This document shows, piece by piece, positions 23,793-37,167 of a stretch of 64,000 nt of DNA (its first letter is position 1; every line of letters begins with the position of its first letter). The translations under genes were made by a program, and so were the position numbers. The DNA comes from Sarcocystis neurona. Taxonomy: Eukaryota > Apicomplexa > Conoidasida > Eucoccidiorida > Sarcocystidae. The stretch spans positions 3,641,434 through 3,705,433 of the forward strand of contig KL647291.1 in NCBI GenBank assembly GCA_000727475.1, in the 5' to 3' direction. The notes beneath the pieces were generated by a model, which saw only the letters and a program-made list of their open reading frames with translations, was not told the DNA's origin and ran no database searches.

Positions 23793-26231
23793 TTAAAAAC
23801 ATGTTTCCTTATGCCTGTGCGCGGTGAATACTATAAAAGAACATTTGTAGAGGACCACCTGATGAAGATAGGGTTCCTCGTGTGTAGCGAACACCACCTG
23901 TTGAGCACTCTTGAACTGGTCAGTTGTCGCTTAAATGCAGGCAGTGTCTTTACCAGGACGGTGTTGTGCTGCTGCTTGCTGGGGTTCTTGCTTGCAGGCC
24001 CCATTACATATTTGTAGCGTTTGTATGCTTTGTCGTTTGCCGGCGCCCACTACTTGACGCCTCAGTAATGGTTAAGGGGCGTAGAACGGAGGCGTAAAAG
24101 GCACTCCAGAAAAACACACAAAGGACAGTAGAAGGTCAAGCTTCGCACGTTAGAGAAGAGCACTGCTGCGGGTCTCTCGGGCCGCCGCAGGAGGTGCGCG
24201 GAGGCACCATTCGCTTCGTGAGTTGGACAGTTACTTCTTCAGATCTCAACGCATCTGTGGCAGCGCAGACCAGTTTTCGGTTTTAAGGAATACCTGGGGT
24301 ACACGGTTCTATAAAAAGACGGAAGCAGGCAGTGGGAAACCATCCTGTAGGTCGACAGTGTCGGGCGGTTTGAGAGAGAAAACGTCTACTGACGGGAGCA
24401 CTGATCGTGAGCTCGGCTACTGTCGTAGCCTGTTCTGAGCGTCAAGGACTGCCACGACCCACGGAAGAGAACAAAGCGTCACGGGAAGGACAAGCAGCAA
24501 GACAGAGGCAGGCGCCGTGGCTTCGACGCCGCAGCAGCCGCAACGTTCGCAACAGCTGAAAGACGAATTTGATTGTGGCAAGAAATGGAGAATGTGTGCG
24601 AAGTGCCTCGCAAACCGGAACAGGTATACCACAGCGGTGACAGGCTCGAACTCCTGCGTCTTCAAGGGCGTATACAAAAGCAAAGACGGCGGGACAGGGA
24701 AGATGCAGGACAGTGAGAAGGAACACGCAACGAGAAGCAGTGCCGAAGCGACGGACACAGTGGCGTTCTTTCACGAAGTGTTGGCTTATTCCCGTGTGCA
24801 GAGAGGAAGCAATGTGCTTTCGGAGACAAGTGGTCTCCAGAGAAAACCGTTGTCGGCCCCGGATGTGAGCACACGCTTATTCTGCCGCTTGCGCGGGGAC
24901 TAACTCCTTCCAACGTTCGTTTCTCCTTCACGTGCAGGAGGATCTGCTATACGTTGTCGATTGTCCTACGCCAGGCTTGAGCAGGGCAAGCCTGCGCGCG
25001 TTTGCACGCAGCCCCGCATGCTTGCCTTGTTTGACCACGGCTTTCCGGCTTTGGTGGTTTGAGATTGTAGAGAAGCGACCGTCTACAAAAGGAAAATCCG
25101 TGGCTTTTGTCGTTTCACTCACCAAACAATCCTTCTCGCCGACAGAGGAGTAAACTCAATGTTTTTTTTGCGCTCCATCCGGGGCAACAGTGGAGGCTGT
25201 GAAGCTGTACAAACGTGAATGTGCGCGTAATCGTGTAAGTTCCCTTATCTATATCTATGTATATGTGTTTGTAGGCAAAGACTTGTTCGTAAACAATGGG
25301 AACACTTGGGGACTCGTTCCTTGTGTGATCGGTTGTGCGTGGCGTCAGCGTGATCACTTGCGCCTATCTCTTTTTTGTTGCCTTGTTCCGTGCAGCGGAC
25401 GCGGTGCTTGTACCTGTATTGTTTTGGTTTGTTCTTGACTCGTCCTGCCATACGGAAGCGGAGGCTTTTATCTGGACATATGTTTGTAAGTACTCAAAAC
25501 TTTATCTGCATAACATTCTCATCTATCAGGAGCATTGCTCCCGGAAACTCTCAGCTCTGTGAGTAGTTGTCAACGGAATGCACGTCGGAGGGGACGCGGC
25601 GGATTTTCGTGCAAAATGTGTTCTCTAATGGTTACGATGAAAACCTGCCGCAGAGTTCATTTCTGTCGTAGACGTTCGCTGTACTAAGGAAGTGAACTAA
25701 AAGCGGCCACCTTTAGAGATTTGGAACTACGTGCTTCATCGACAGACCGGTCACTACGCATGTGAGGATCACTTCGAATATACGCGCACTCATCTGGAGC
25801 GCGTCGAGCAGCCTGCGCCTCCTGGTGTGTGTCTATGCCACACATTTACTAGCGTAAGGGCCTACTTATCTACTGGTAATCGTGCGGGCGCCCTTCAAAC
25901 ACACCCCTACGAAGGATTTTCATCAGGAGGTAACACTGTCACTGCTAGGATTTTTCACGCCCGAAAGAGAGGACTCGTTCCATGAACGTATTGACACGTG
26001 TATCGAACAATATGCGGCAGGCCTTAATGCCATGTCTGCAATTTACCGAATCGTCTGAGTGCAACGAGAAAGGGTGCAGCAGCGCCCACCACGCGTGTGA
26101 CTGTACAGGGCGTACAGACCGCCAGACGCAATTAGATGTATAAAGTACGCGTGTGCATCCTGTCTGTCACACCAGTTCTCCTCAACATTAGGCCAGAATG
26201 TTGTATACAGTGTAGGTGTCCGAGAGAAGTG

Positions 26232-26303
26232 GTCTGTTCCAGTGCTGTACCAGCACCCTTAACTGGTAGTCTGTTTCAATATTGTACTATCACACTTAAC
26301 TGG
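26232..26303. repeat. Imperfect 37-bp tandem duplication
   Basis: Two units, 26232-26266 and 26269-26303, share GTCTGTT at the start and CTTAACTGG at the end, with several substitutions between them. No gene is nearby. Confidence 0.6.
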
Positions 26304-28800
26304 ACCTGAAAATCATTGGATTCTGCTGGCTTTCCAGCGACTGCGTCTAGACACCGCTACGTTTACTGCTGAGCACTTCTCCGCGTCACGAGCGTAAATC
26401 GAGGGATCTGGAATTCACGCCGACTACGAATAAAGGCGCCCATGAACAAAACGCCCATCAGCATCAAGAAAGTGTCACGCATTCTACACACTTAAGTTGA
26501 GGAGGTGGTAGTGTTGCGTTTCGAACGAGTTGCTTGTTTGATGCATTCCCACAGAACACCGCAGGATAAAAAGAGAGTTGTCGCATACTCGTAGGGGCTG
26601 TAAATGGGGTTGTATTGAACTGCCACAGGCCTCGCTAGACGAGCCGCAGCGCAACAAAGTGGTACTCTGTATATTCAGTCCATGAATGCGTTAGCGGATG
26701 AGTCGCAAAGCAAACAAACGGTGTGCTCTTGGCGATAACACCCTTGTTCCAGGTGTACGTGCGCAGAAATTATTATTTTGGCTGTTGGGGGTTCGCCTTC
26801 TGGATGAACAGATGTAGGGATGACAGCTGGTCAGCATTCAGTGGTGACTGGTGCACCCGTACGTGAAGCCTGTGCTTACGTGTAGCTTGTGCATGAATCT
26901 ATATACACACATAGGTCTATAACATCCAGCATACCAGCATCATACACGGAGCAAGAGGAAGTGGCATTTCTGTGCTGGTCTGCAGTATCAGTAGAGTGCA
27001 AGTGCAACTCACCAACGACAGAATCGCCCTCCCGCTTCGTTAAGCTGCCAAGTAATCCATTTAGAACTACTCATCCAGTGACAAGAAAATGATGTTCCCT
27101 CGATTTGTGTCACGACTAAGATGATGTCGCAGAACATGTTACCTGACTTGCCACCGTTCACAAATAAGTTCACTTGTAAAGACAACAAAAATGAATTATT
27201 TGTCTTCGCCCTCCCAGAACCTGTCCAGGTACGACGGAGTCTGTTTGTCAGATTTGTTGTTGGTAAACAAACGCTATTGGTGTCCCAAGTCACTTTGATT
27301 TGACATTGATAGGCGCTGTTCTCAATACATATCACCCTTCAACTAGCATAACTGGACAAGCGCTTATTCATCGTATACTCTGCAGAGCCATTGTCAAGTT
27401 ACCGGTGCCGTCACCCTAACTCGATCCCGAGTACCTAGCTATTACCGTTGCAACTCTCAAAAATAGTACCATTCCCACGTTCAGTACAAAAATTACTATT
27501 CCTACCACTACCGTTGACGCTACGAAAAGTAGTGCTAGCCTTACTGCTGCTCCAGGGACCAATCAGACCACAGGTACAGCGCAATTACCAGATGAATTCT
27601 TTCTGTCAGAGATGTGCATTTCGGATTATTGCTCGCCTGTCTTCTCATGTACCTGCGCCAACACGGTTCGTGCGTGGGCGACCGCTAACTCATTCGGTAG
27701 GGTAGACGCAGACCGCAGTCCCGTGCAGCGAAACTTGATGAACACATGACAGTGGAACGGTGGGTGTGCTGCATTTTGTCGGGAGCCTGCAGCCACCGGC
27801 AAAACAGGCGTCCTCGTATGTGTGTACGCACATATGCATCCAAATATGTGTGTATAAATGTGTCTAAAAATTTTGCCCTCCTTTAGCCTGTGTGTTCATA
27901 TTCGGAAGAAGTTGAAAACATGTATTCAGTCAATTTATCCTGCTGTGGGATTACCTTAGGAGCGTTTTGAGGGCAGTCACGCGAACCTCCACTTCCGAGT
28001 GTCCACATACACAAAACGCATGCTCAGCTAGCGATGCGGTAGCGCTTGTTGCCGGATTTTTTTAGGGCTAGCCAAGAATTCTCGATGCAGACAGCAAGTC
28101 ACGTTAGACATCTGTAGGTCCGATTTCTTTTTCTCCGACTTTTTCGAGTTTGCGCTGTGTCTTGCAGCGCATTTTCCAGGTATACTGTAGGTACATAGTG
28201 GACTCCTGTGCCCCCTACTGCACTGCTGTCGTGCGTGACATTGGCTCACACTCCTAACATTTGCGGCGGGGAAAAAGTGTACTACTATTGTTTGCTGCTG
28301 CAGTGCTGGTAGCGCTGCACCTTCACCACGGGGGGGGTATACTGGTGGAAAGGTTTTTGGGCCCGTGCGGCAGCTCCTTCTTGGATACTGCGTACAAGTG
28401 AAGATCCACAAGCTCGTCTGCGGGTGGCGCTCTCTGCACGATATTCACCCCCCCAAATGCGAACCCGAATTTATTTACTCCTGCCCTCTCGTCAGTCCAG
28501 TTTCTCAAATGTAAGCTCCAGGATGTTTCAGACGTTCGCTTGTCCCTTTTGAGAAGACGCACATGGAAGTTCATAGGATGTCTCTGCTGTTGCCGAGCTT
28601 TTCACCTTGGAAATTGAATCCTTTCTTATAGGCGTTCGTTGCAACGGGGCACCGTTGGGATGTCAGCATTTGTGTAATCCACACTATATGAAAGCTTCCT
28701 AGTCCGCCGCTCCTTCTGCGCCTCGTCCACGCAAACGAGTCATGAATATGCGCTCCCTCCTTACTTACGGGTCGTGTCACGCGTACCACCTACCCGCAAC

Positions 28801-28884
28801 CTGCACTGCATTCCACGCATCCCGTATGTACACCTGTGTGGTGTGATGAGACAGCCAAACACCATTGCCAGATTCCCAAGTATC
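28801..28884 (-). CDS. Candidate minus-strand exon, function unknown
   Basis: The 84-base stretch is flanked by acceptor CCGCTTGCAG and by CAG/GTTGCG, or a donor GTAGGT eight bases later. It encodes DTWESGNGVWLSHHTTQVYI then RDAWNAVQ, a composition unlike the surrounding noise. I do not recognise it and could not connect it in phase to another exon. Treat it as a guess. Confidence 0.2.
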
Positions 28885-29087
28885 CTGCAAGCGGACATAG
28901 GTACACGCAGGCGTTTTTTTACTTTTACCTCTGTACGGCTCTCGCACGCTCTCTCCTAAGAAATGCACGTCTGTGTGAAGATGTCCAACATAAGTAAGAA
29001 TATGCCACATTCATTGCGCGTATATGGCGGCTCCGCGGCGCTTCACTTTGGAGTGGTACGACTCGAAGCCTCACTCACGAAGTAGGA

Positions 29088-29400
29088 CTAATGAAATTGC
29101 CTCATTTCGACTGAACCGTAGGTGATCCCGAGGCACCTGTACCGCGTAATCTTTTGTAAACGAATTTGCGCAGCTACAGCGCGGTCTGTACTGGCACTCT
29201 GCATAACTGCGAGTGACTCCTTCTCCGGCCGAACGTGCGCTGAGCCCTCAAGATCCGTACAAGGGCACAAGTAGCTCAAGTGAATGCACTCCCAGAAGTA
29301 CAGCGACGCGAGTGAGTGCCAGTCTGCTTTGTGTGGGCACATCAGACAGTGAGCAAATCCACTCAGGTACACCGCAGGATCTCTAGGAATCACAAGATTT
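29088..29400 (-). CDS. Candidate minus-strand coding stretch, function unknown
   Basis: An open minus-strand frame encodes IPRDPAVYLSGFAHCLMCPH, then WHSLASLYFWECIHLSYLC and an acidic/Arg-rich tail. The Cys/His/Trp content looks like a folded protein rather than repeat-derived noise. No family is recognised, no clear splice partner was found, and no start is obvious. Confidence 0.22.
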
Positions 29401-29444
29401 CCGTTCGTCGTGAGGGACGATGATAGACATTATCAAATGTCGTA

Positions 29445-29530
29445 TTTGAGAATGGATTCACTCGACGTTTTGTGTCGAAGAGTTGTGTTTGAGAATGGAT
29501 TCACTCAACGTTTTGTGTCGAAGAGTTGTA
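29445..29530. repeat. 43-bp tandem duplication
   Basis: Two adjacent 43-bp units (29445-29487 and 29488-29530), each starting TTTGAGAATGGATTCACTC, differ at one internal base and the last base. This near-identity implies a recent duplication. No gene overlaps it. Confidence 0.85.
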
Positions 29531-30135
29531 CAGAATTCGTCTAGTTTTCTCACGAGGGTAGATGACCATGGCGCTCGAGAGCGACATTACAGAAAAGTAG
29601 GAGGCACGCAATGGATCACGTGCTGCTGCATCAGCTGGAGGACCCGTCTCGTGCAGCAGCATCTGTTACAGCACCGCGCATCGCAGAGGTAACAGCGGAA
29701 GTACCCATAGCAAGCCGCAGTGCCAACAAGATTTGCATATCAGCATCAGCAAGGATCTCATTCGTTCGATTACGACTGCTCGCTCCTTCAATTTGGTAGG
29801 TCAACGGTGGTTTATCTGCGAGGGGGAATCATTGAACAAGATTGAGAAGTCACAGAAGGCATGCGTAGGACAAGGCTCACAAGCTGCAGCTGGCGGCTGG
29901 AATTCGCTGCTGCTGTCTATCCATTGATCCACCTCGTGGGATGTATAAGTCTATTCTTTAATATATGCGTCTGTCCCTCTGCTGTTTACCTCTTTAAAGG
30001 GGAGGGATTCCTACTACGCGGGTGAGCTGAAGCAGGAGACCCTGAGCCAGGCGAAGGCAGGGCCTTGCAGCTGCGGCGAGTAGGGATGAACATTAGAAAC
30101 GCATGTCTTACCGGTAACACACAGGAAAGGTCGCG

Positions 30136-33100
30136 ATGGCGGAACAAGTTGCGACGTCAACAGGAGCAGACAAAGAAGCTCCTGATGTGACGGGGAAGGC
30201 AGGTGAAGCGCCAGACACAACAGCTGTTGTAGAGCCCAAGAGGGTAATAGCGGCTGAGGAGAAGGCAGCGACGGCCTGCTCAGAAGAAGCAGCAGAAGGA
30301 GCAGTTGCGTCGACATCAGCGACTGCAGCTGTAGCGACAGCAGCTGCTGCAGCGGAATCGAAAGCAGGGGCGACAGCAGAGGCGGAAGCGGGAGCATGGA
30401 GTGGAAGCTGTAGCCTAGAAGACGCGGTTTCATTTGCGATAGAAGACGGGGTTCCTAAGGACGCAGCAGTTCGCGTTACGGCTGAGCTTCAGGCGTGCGC
30501 TGCAGAGGCGGCGGCGGACGGCGAAGACGAGGAAGCCTTTGAGTGCATCGTGATGAAGCGCGGCAACTACTGGCCTTGTGAGTTGCCTTGTTTTTTCGTA
30601 TTCTTTTGACTCCGTGCTTCGTTTCTTCTCGTGTAGCACTTGTGATTGTTGTTCTGCTGCTGTCCCGTCTGCCCAGTTCTGTAGCTCTTTCACGTAGACT
30701 TCTAGACTTCACTGCACCTGCTGTCGCCCAGTGTGTACTCTTGCTCCCGTCCGTTCTGGGCATTCACCGATGTTGGCATGATGATTCCGCGGTAGCAACG
30801 TGGCGAAGTCCTGCTGTGGCGCCCCCAGGATGAATAAAGAGGCAGCAGATAGGACGTGACACCTAGATACGTAACACGCATGTTGATCGGTCTTCCCTCC
30901 GGCGCACGAGCAGTTGCCACTGGTCAACGAGCACGGTGGTGCAGAGGAAATTCGAGCAGACTGTGTTTGGGTACTTACGGGCTCCGTATAGGAGGCGATG
31001 CGTTATAGCTGCGGTAGTGGAAGCATGACGCGTGCAATATCATCAGCAAAAGCAGCAAGTGGCTGGATAACTATTGTCGCTGTTGTAGCGCGACTGCAGG
31101 GTACTTGCGGCTCTAGTGGTGGCAAGGGAGGTGAAATTCGTTCATGTTTTAGGAACGAGAGTAACATCGACTTCCTTCGTAAAGAGAACGTCACTTGTTT
31201 TCACGATGGAAAAAATGTAAGCTCTGTCTTCATGTTGCGTCCTTACCTTATGTTTCGCACGAGGGTCGCAGCACACCAAGGCTACAGTAAGCGAGAAGAG
31301 CTTTCGCTCCTTTCAAGTGAAAGACTAGTTTTGCTCTTGCAGCGGGCAGTGAGACGCTTTCGCTCCTCGTGAGTATGTACGAAGGCTTGTCTGTGTTGAG
31401 TGGTAGAGAAAAACGTGTCCAGTTCCGCATTCGCGACACGTTCGTTGCTGGTTTTAGGAGGCACATGGGCTTCTTCCACGAAGGAACGCGGTTTGAGTTC
31501 CACTGATGAGGAAGGTAGGATTTCTGGACGCGACGGAAGAAAATTTGAGGTCGTGTAGAAATTAGGCGGAGTGGCATTCACACAGCTGCGAGGGCATCGT
31601 ATTATGCGTGGTGACGGTGCACCTGTGGAACGTGGAAGAGGCGTCTGGATTCTGACAGTTGAACGTGACACACGTGTGTTGCGTAGTGTACACAGATGTC
31701 GCCGTTTACATGTCTCTCTACGTCGGTGGCAGAAGAACACACTCGGTCTTATGCAGATTACAGCTTTCCGCAGGTCGCGTGGGTAGTGACTCCCACGCTC
31801 CGAGGAGAGAGGTTATTCGTGACACTATATTTGTCAAGAGCTGATGACTGTGTTGTCCGTTTAACTATGTTGAAAGCAGATTTCTGGAGTCAGCGCCTGC
31901 TGGTGGTGGAGCGTCGGTCTCTGCTGTATTTCGCTACTCCGCTGCCTACTGCTGGAGAAGCCCCTCGTGGATTCTTCCCCCTGCAGCCCAACACGCGGCT
32001 GCTGTTCTCCGTCGACCGCGTTTCTCTCTACGGCCGCACCGAGGGCTTGCTGCTTGGAATCTTTAATGTTCCTCCCTCAGCTGCTGCGTCTGCTGAACCG
32101 TCTTCACCAGCGGCTAGTGCATCTCCCGCAGCAGCCACCCTGCTTCTCTCTCCTGCTTCGTGGACGGGTAACCAGTGCGCACACGTCAGTTACAGGCCGC
32201 TGTACCTTCCCCACCTGCAGCACCATCAGCAGCGGCGGGGGGTTGCCGCCAGCGAAGAGCGCAGAAACGGGGATGAGAGGTCTCTGGCGCCACCGCATCG
32301 TGTTTCAGCGCAGGCAGCGGCAAGTCCTCCTTGCGTGTCTGGTCATCCTGTTGCTGTCTCCGGCCCCACCCTGCCGGTGTCGTTTCTCCGTGCTTCAATT
32401 TATTCTGTAGTCCGGTGGTTTTCCTCTTCCAGCGATGACTCGAATCAGTTGACTGTGAGAGAAGCAGCTGCAAATGCGCATACTGCCGCTGAAATCTCTG
32501 AGGCGGCGGCCGCCTCTTCAGGGTCCCCTCCCACATTCACAGGTCCTTTACGGGCTTCGGCGGCGTACTCTTCATCGACTTCTGCTTCGTCGTCCTCGTA
32601 TACCCCTGCGTATTCCTTATCCTCTCTGTTTTCGTCGTCTGCTTTCTCCTCCTCTACCCCTATATTGTTTCCTGTGGTTTCCTTGTGCTCTGCTTCTCCG
32701 TCTTTGGCCACCGTTCCTGCTTCCCCAGCTGCATCTTCTTCTGCAAATGGCGTGCCTGTGTCTCCTCTTTTCTCGTCTGCTCGTGAGTCTCTTGAGTCTG
32801 GTTCCGCTCCCTTACTCCCATCTGCGTACGATGTACTAGAAAATGGTACTCGCAAGCGGAATTATCACCAGTCTTCAGCGATGGACAACGATTTCTGCGA
32901 CGCTGAGGAAGATCGTATTTCGGCCGTTACACTCAAGTCTGCTGAGGCTTCTTCTGTCGTGGCACCGTCCCCGTCCGCATCACGTTCCTCTTCTGCTCCT
33001 TCCTGTAAAGGACGGACACTTTCTTCTGGCTCTTTCTTCTCGCTGCCCTCGACGCCGTCGTTTCCGCTGCTTTCCTGTGCGTCTTCTCCTTCGCATGCCT

Positions 33101-36100
33101 CTCCTCCCCCGGCTTCTTCCGGGTCGTCGGAGTTTTGCCATCCCATTTCTGAATATAGAGGTTCACTCTCCGGTTCCCCTCCGTTCGATCGTTTCTCAAG
33201 TACAACTGCTTCTTCGTCTTCCTCTCTTTCGGCATCTCACTCGCACTCATCATCCTCGTCCTCCTCCTCGTTCTCATCTTCCGCTCCTGGCGTCACCTCC
33301 CCGGATCCCACTTCGGCGGGAGCTGTTTCTTCACCTTTGTCCACGGTGGCTTCCCCTGCCGTTTCGTCTTCGTCAGGTCCTGTTGCACCTGCGCCTGTTT
33401 CGTCTCGAGCACACGTAACTCCCGTGCTAGAGGATGTCAGCTCCATGGTTGCTACACCGTCTTTGTCTGTCTCGTTACTCTCTGGTGCGGTCCAATCCTG
33501 CAACAGTCTCGCCTCTCCGGCCGTGGATGTGGGTGGGACAACTGGCAGCGAAAAGTCTGACGCGATACGACGTGGGGTGGGCGCAGCATACGAGCAGACA
33601 GAACATCCGCCGCTGAAGGTGCGACCGAAGCTGCAACAGAAGGAGCTACAGCTGCAGCAGGGCCACGATCAGCTGCAACATCCCGTTCAGCAGCGGCTCC
33701 AGCGGCCCGACCAGTGGCAACATCAGGTGAAGAATTTTCGTGAAAACTCAGGTATGCCTTTTGATACGCAGAATACGCTTGAGTGCTGCTCGACTGTTGC
33801 CGCACCTGTGGCAGTTCAGCCGGAAGGATTTTTACGGAGTGCTCAAACAGTGAACCCGAGTAAAGATGCTGCCTTCGCTGGCTCCACATCCTGTGTTACT
33901 AGCGACAACAATAGGAGGAGCCAAGGTAGCAGCACAGAAGCATGCGGGCACGTTGCTGCTGAACCTCCCGTGTTGCTGGCGTGCTCACAAGAAACGTTTG
34001 CAACGGAGTTCAACAGAGCTTCTAAGCCAAAATTTCTTTTTGAATTCGCGGACCCTGCGCAGCAACGCCGGATTGCTTGCGCTATTACCCGAGCTATTCT
34101 TCGCATTCGTCGGCAAGCACGACGAAAGCATCAGCAGGAGAAGCAGCGACTGCAGGAGCGGTTGGATCAAGGGCTCCTCAAGCGGCAACAGGAGCCTTCC
34201 GCAGCTCAGCAATACCGTCTACCGCCGGCTGAAGGACGCCAGCACCTGCCGCGAGGGCTTGATGAAGAGCTACGACAACAAAAATCACTGAGTTGTTTCC
34301 AGCAGCAGTGTTTTCAGCGTCCTCTTGCGCGTCAGCATCTGCAAACCGAGAAACTGACAGCCCGGCCGGTTTCGTGGTGCCAGACAAGCAGCTTTCAGAG
34401 AGAGTCTTCTGTGAGGAAGCTTTCGCCACCCAACGCGGAAGCTTCACCTCCAGCATTTGGCAGGACTGATTTGTCGAGTGCTACTCCTGAAGCGGGATTG
34501 CGGGGAGGTCCTGCAACTATCCTGTGCAGAGATCCGGGCGTAGAGGAAGGTTTAGGCCTGCCGCGACTGTTGAACGAATCAGCAGAGGCGAACATGCTAG
34601 TCGGCATGCCGAATGTCGTAAGAGGGTTTGCAACAAGCAGTCCTGCGTGTGTTGCTGCAGCGACTGCAGTGGGAAGAAGAGTAGGCGCAAAAGTGAACCA
34701 AGTCGTACTATCACGCCCAAGGCGAAGCAGTGTAGGAAATGGACGGCCAGAGCCTTGCCTTCGACGGCATACCCATCACCTTGCCGAGATGCACTGGAAT
34801 ATAAGGGGGAGTGAAAGTTACGTGCGAGAATGTATCCGCAGGTCCTCATTTTCTCACGACCCTACCACGAACGTAGCCGCTGCGAACAGAAGCCGTAGCG
34901 ATGAGAGTGTAGGCGTGCGCGCACAGCGTCGTCGGACTGCGGATGATGGGGGGAGTGAAGAGGCCCTTTCAGCGAAAGCGGCTTCTGCTGCTGCTGTTAA
35001 AGAGGTTGGTGAGGCAGGCGGACAGGAGCCACTACCGGGAGCTGGCACTAGGAATGCGTGGAAACGTTTTCCCCGCCGCGCTACAGCCCCCACTCCTTCT
35101 CATCATAGATCGGTAGAACACGATGGGGAGTTGTGGCTTCGTGCGGGTACGAAAGGAAGCAGCTATAGCGAACTTCACCCGAGAGGGGAGTTGACTGAGA
35201 TTGTCGGCGAACTGCTTGAGATGCTGTCGTCACCAGAGGGGATACGTTGTGTAGAGTGTATTAGTGCCCGTGACCAGTTTGTACTCGACCGAGGTTTTCA
35301 AGCGCACAAGCGGGAAGACAGAGCCACGAAGCAGCGGTGTTGGCGAACAGTGGGACTTGCTCAACCGGAGGAGAGAGGGCCGACGGAGCAACTTTTAGAA
35401 GAGGGTCGTGAAACTCAGGTGCCTGAGGCAAGGACAGAGCAACAGCAGTTTCGCGAAGCGTCAGAACCGAGGCAGCGGCAGGTCGCAGACATCAGTCAGC
35501 ATGAATCGGAGGGGAAAATGTGGCGACGTGCTCCGCAGGCATTTCAGCCGCACTTGTTGGAGGGTCACCATCAGCGAGGAGAGACAAGTGTGCGGGACGA
35601 GGAGCGTTACGTACGCCTGGTACGGGCGCTTACGAGACTTCGAGATTTAGTATCGCGCGACCAAGTAAATCAGCTCCAGCGGTGCAGGAAGCAACGTTAT
35701 CTTCAAACTGATTCATTCGGCTGTTGTAAGACCGATGTTAAACTTGGCGTATTGCCCACAGGCATTACGGACTGCCCGAGAAGACAACGTAGTGCGTCAA
35801 CAACAATTTTACAGGAAGCTTCCGATGCGCTTTTTGAGGCATCTCAGAGTTCCGTGCCGGAAAAGATTGAAGCCAGTAATGACCGGCGCATTCGGTGCGG
35901 TGCTGTTACTTCATCTCCAAGACGCATTGTCGTACAGGGGACAGCCACTGCGAGGAGCGACGCGCATAATAAATTGAGTGTGACGTCCCCTTCTCCACCT
36001 GGTAGTCTATGTTGCGGAGACGAAAAGGCCGAAGTGACTGGAATTGGGGGATCACTGTCGTCGCAGACCTTAACAGGCGCTTTTGCCTCATCGAAGAAGC

Positions 36101-37167
36101 ACCAAACGGAGCAAGCCGCCCCCGTGGAACAAACGCAGCATGAAACTCCGGCTCATCTTTCGACGCAGTTGCTAGAGCAATTCCAAGGTGCCACTTCTCG
36201 GGCAGAGCAACAACAAGGTGGCGGTTCCTCATCGCCGGAGCACCAGCGGATACGCGCTGCCAGCTTATTGCTGTTAGAGCAGAGGGAGCAGCTCGAACGC
36301 CTAAAATCTGTCGTGGATTTCTTGATGCGGGAGCGAGAACTTCAGTTTCGATTTGGATATCAAGTCAACGAAGCACAGCTGCAACAGCAGTGGGAGGAAG
36401 AACAACGCCGTTTTGAGGCGGAAAGACAACAACCCCCCCTTGCTGCAGCACATCTCCTTCAAGGAGAGCTGAAGGCGTACGAGGAGTCAGAAGAGCAGCA
36501 CTTAATTGTGGATGACGGGCAGAAAGAGGTAGCGCCCCGTAGAGACGTGCAGCCGTGGGAGTTTTCAGATGGACGAAAAGCTAGAGTGGGAGCGCCGCAC
36601 TTAAGGGGCCTCGGAAAAGGTGAGGTCTTCCCTCAAGGACAACGGAAGGTGGCGTCTCGTGCCCGTGAAAGTCGTACTCAACACGAACGTTCAAAGCAGC
36701 CACTAGTCGCAGGAAGAAGTTCACCTGTACGGGCGACTGCATTTGAACGTGGTGACGGATTATCAATACGAGAAAAGGCACCTCAACACGAAGCGCCGGG
36801 TGGAACTGACGCTGACGACGTGTTGACTGCGGAACCAGGGATGTTCGCTGGCGGCGTATTCAAAAGCAGCGATGCCGCCAGCAACCGTTTTGTGGAAAAG
36901 AACAGTCCTGCCAAGAAAGGTGACACTAATTCAACAGCATCTCTTCGTTTTGAAGACAGAGAGGCGCGTGACATTGAGTCGGACACACAAGACCATGAAA
37001 AACAGAGAAGTAAACATCCTGACACGCCCGTGGAACCCCCCATCATCTGTCGTATTTCAACGCCACCGTCGAGTAGCCGGGAGAGCGACGCTGGCGAGAC
37101 AACTCCAGAACAGATTATGTCGAGAGAGCGAAATACATCGCGGTTAAGACACCAGAGTAGTTATTGA
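30136..37167 (+). CDS. Large PH-like domain protein, two exons
   Basis: Exon 1 is 30136-30577 and exon 2 is 31880-37167, joined in phase 1 (T+AT makes Tyr), giving about 1909 residues. The start ATG sits in GCGATGG. The splice completes a PH-type opening, ECIVMKRGNYWPYFWSQRLL followed by VVERRSLLYFATPLP and GFFPL, the pattern of the first PH strands with the Gly-x-Trp lysine-rich loop. PH domains bind phosphoinositides or proteins at membranes. Residues about 205-860 are Ser/Ala/Pro-rich with Gln-rich stretches near 726-768. FLFEFADPAQQRRIACAITR (near residue 863) resembles the last PH strand and helix, so the domain may be split. A coiled coil is likely at about 1602-1664 (EQREQLERLKSVVDFLMRER). 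The rest is charged and disordered-looking. No membrane span or signal peptide is seen. The wider function is unknown. Confidence 0.75.
30578..31879 (+). other. Intron of the PH-like gene
   Basis: The donor is CCTT/GTGAGT and the acceptor GAAAGCAG/AT. The pyrimidine tract is moderate. An open stretch at 30998-31372 inside it does not resemble a domain and is left out. The large exon's frame is open from 31696, upstream of this acceptor, so a different acceptor cannot be excluded; the one chosen restores the PH pattern. Confidence 0.65.

Larger units (their letters stand above)
23793..30135. other. 6.3-kb interval without a confirmed gene
   Basis: No recognised domain is present. The plus-strand stretch at 24433-24620 (QQLKDEFDCGKKWRMCAKC, then AG/GTATAC) has a coding-like composition. 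Minus-strand stretches at 29088-29400, 28801-28884 and 28440-28574 also look coding-like, but I could not join them into a splice-consistent gene. 26.2-27.4 kb is more AT-rich and empty. Two short tandem duplications are listed separately. Confidence 0.45.

Noticed and set aside
32445..33503. Long minus- and plus-strand frames opposite the Ser-rich region of the PH-like gene
   Set aside because: They are shadows of TCT/TCC-rich Ser codons; the 1823-codon plus-strand frame explains the sequence.
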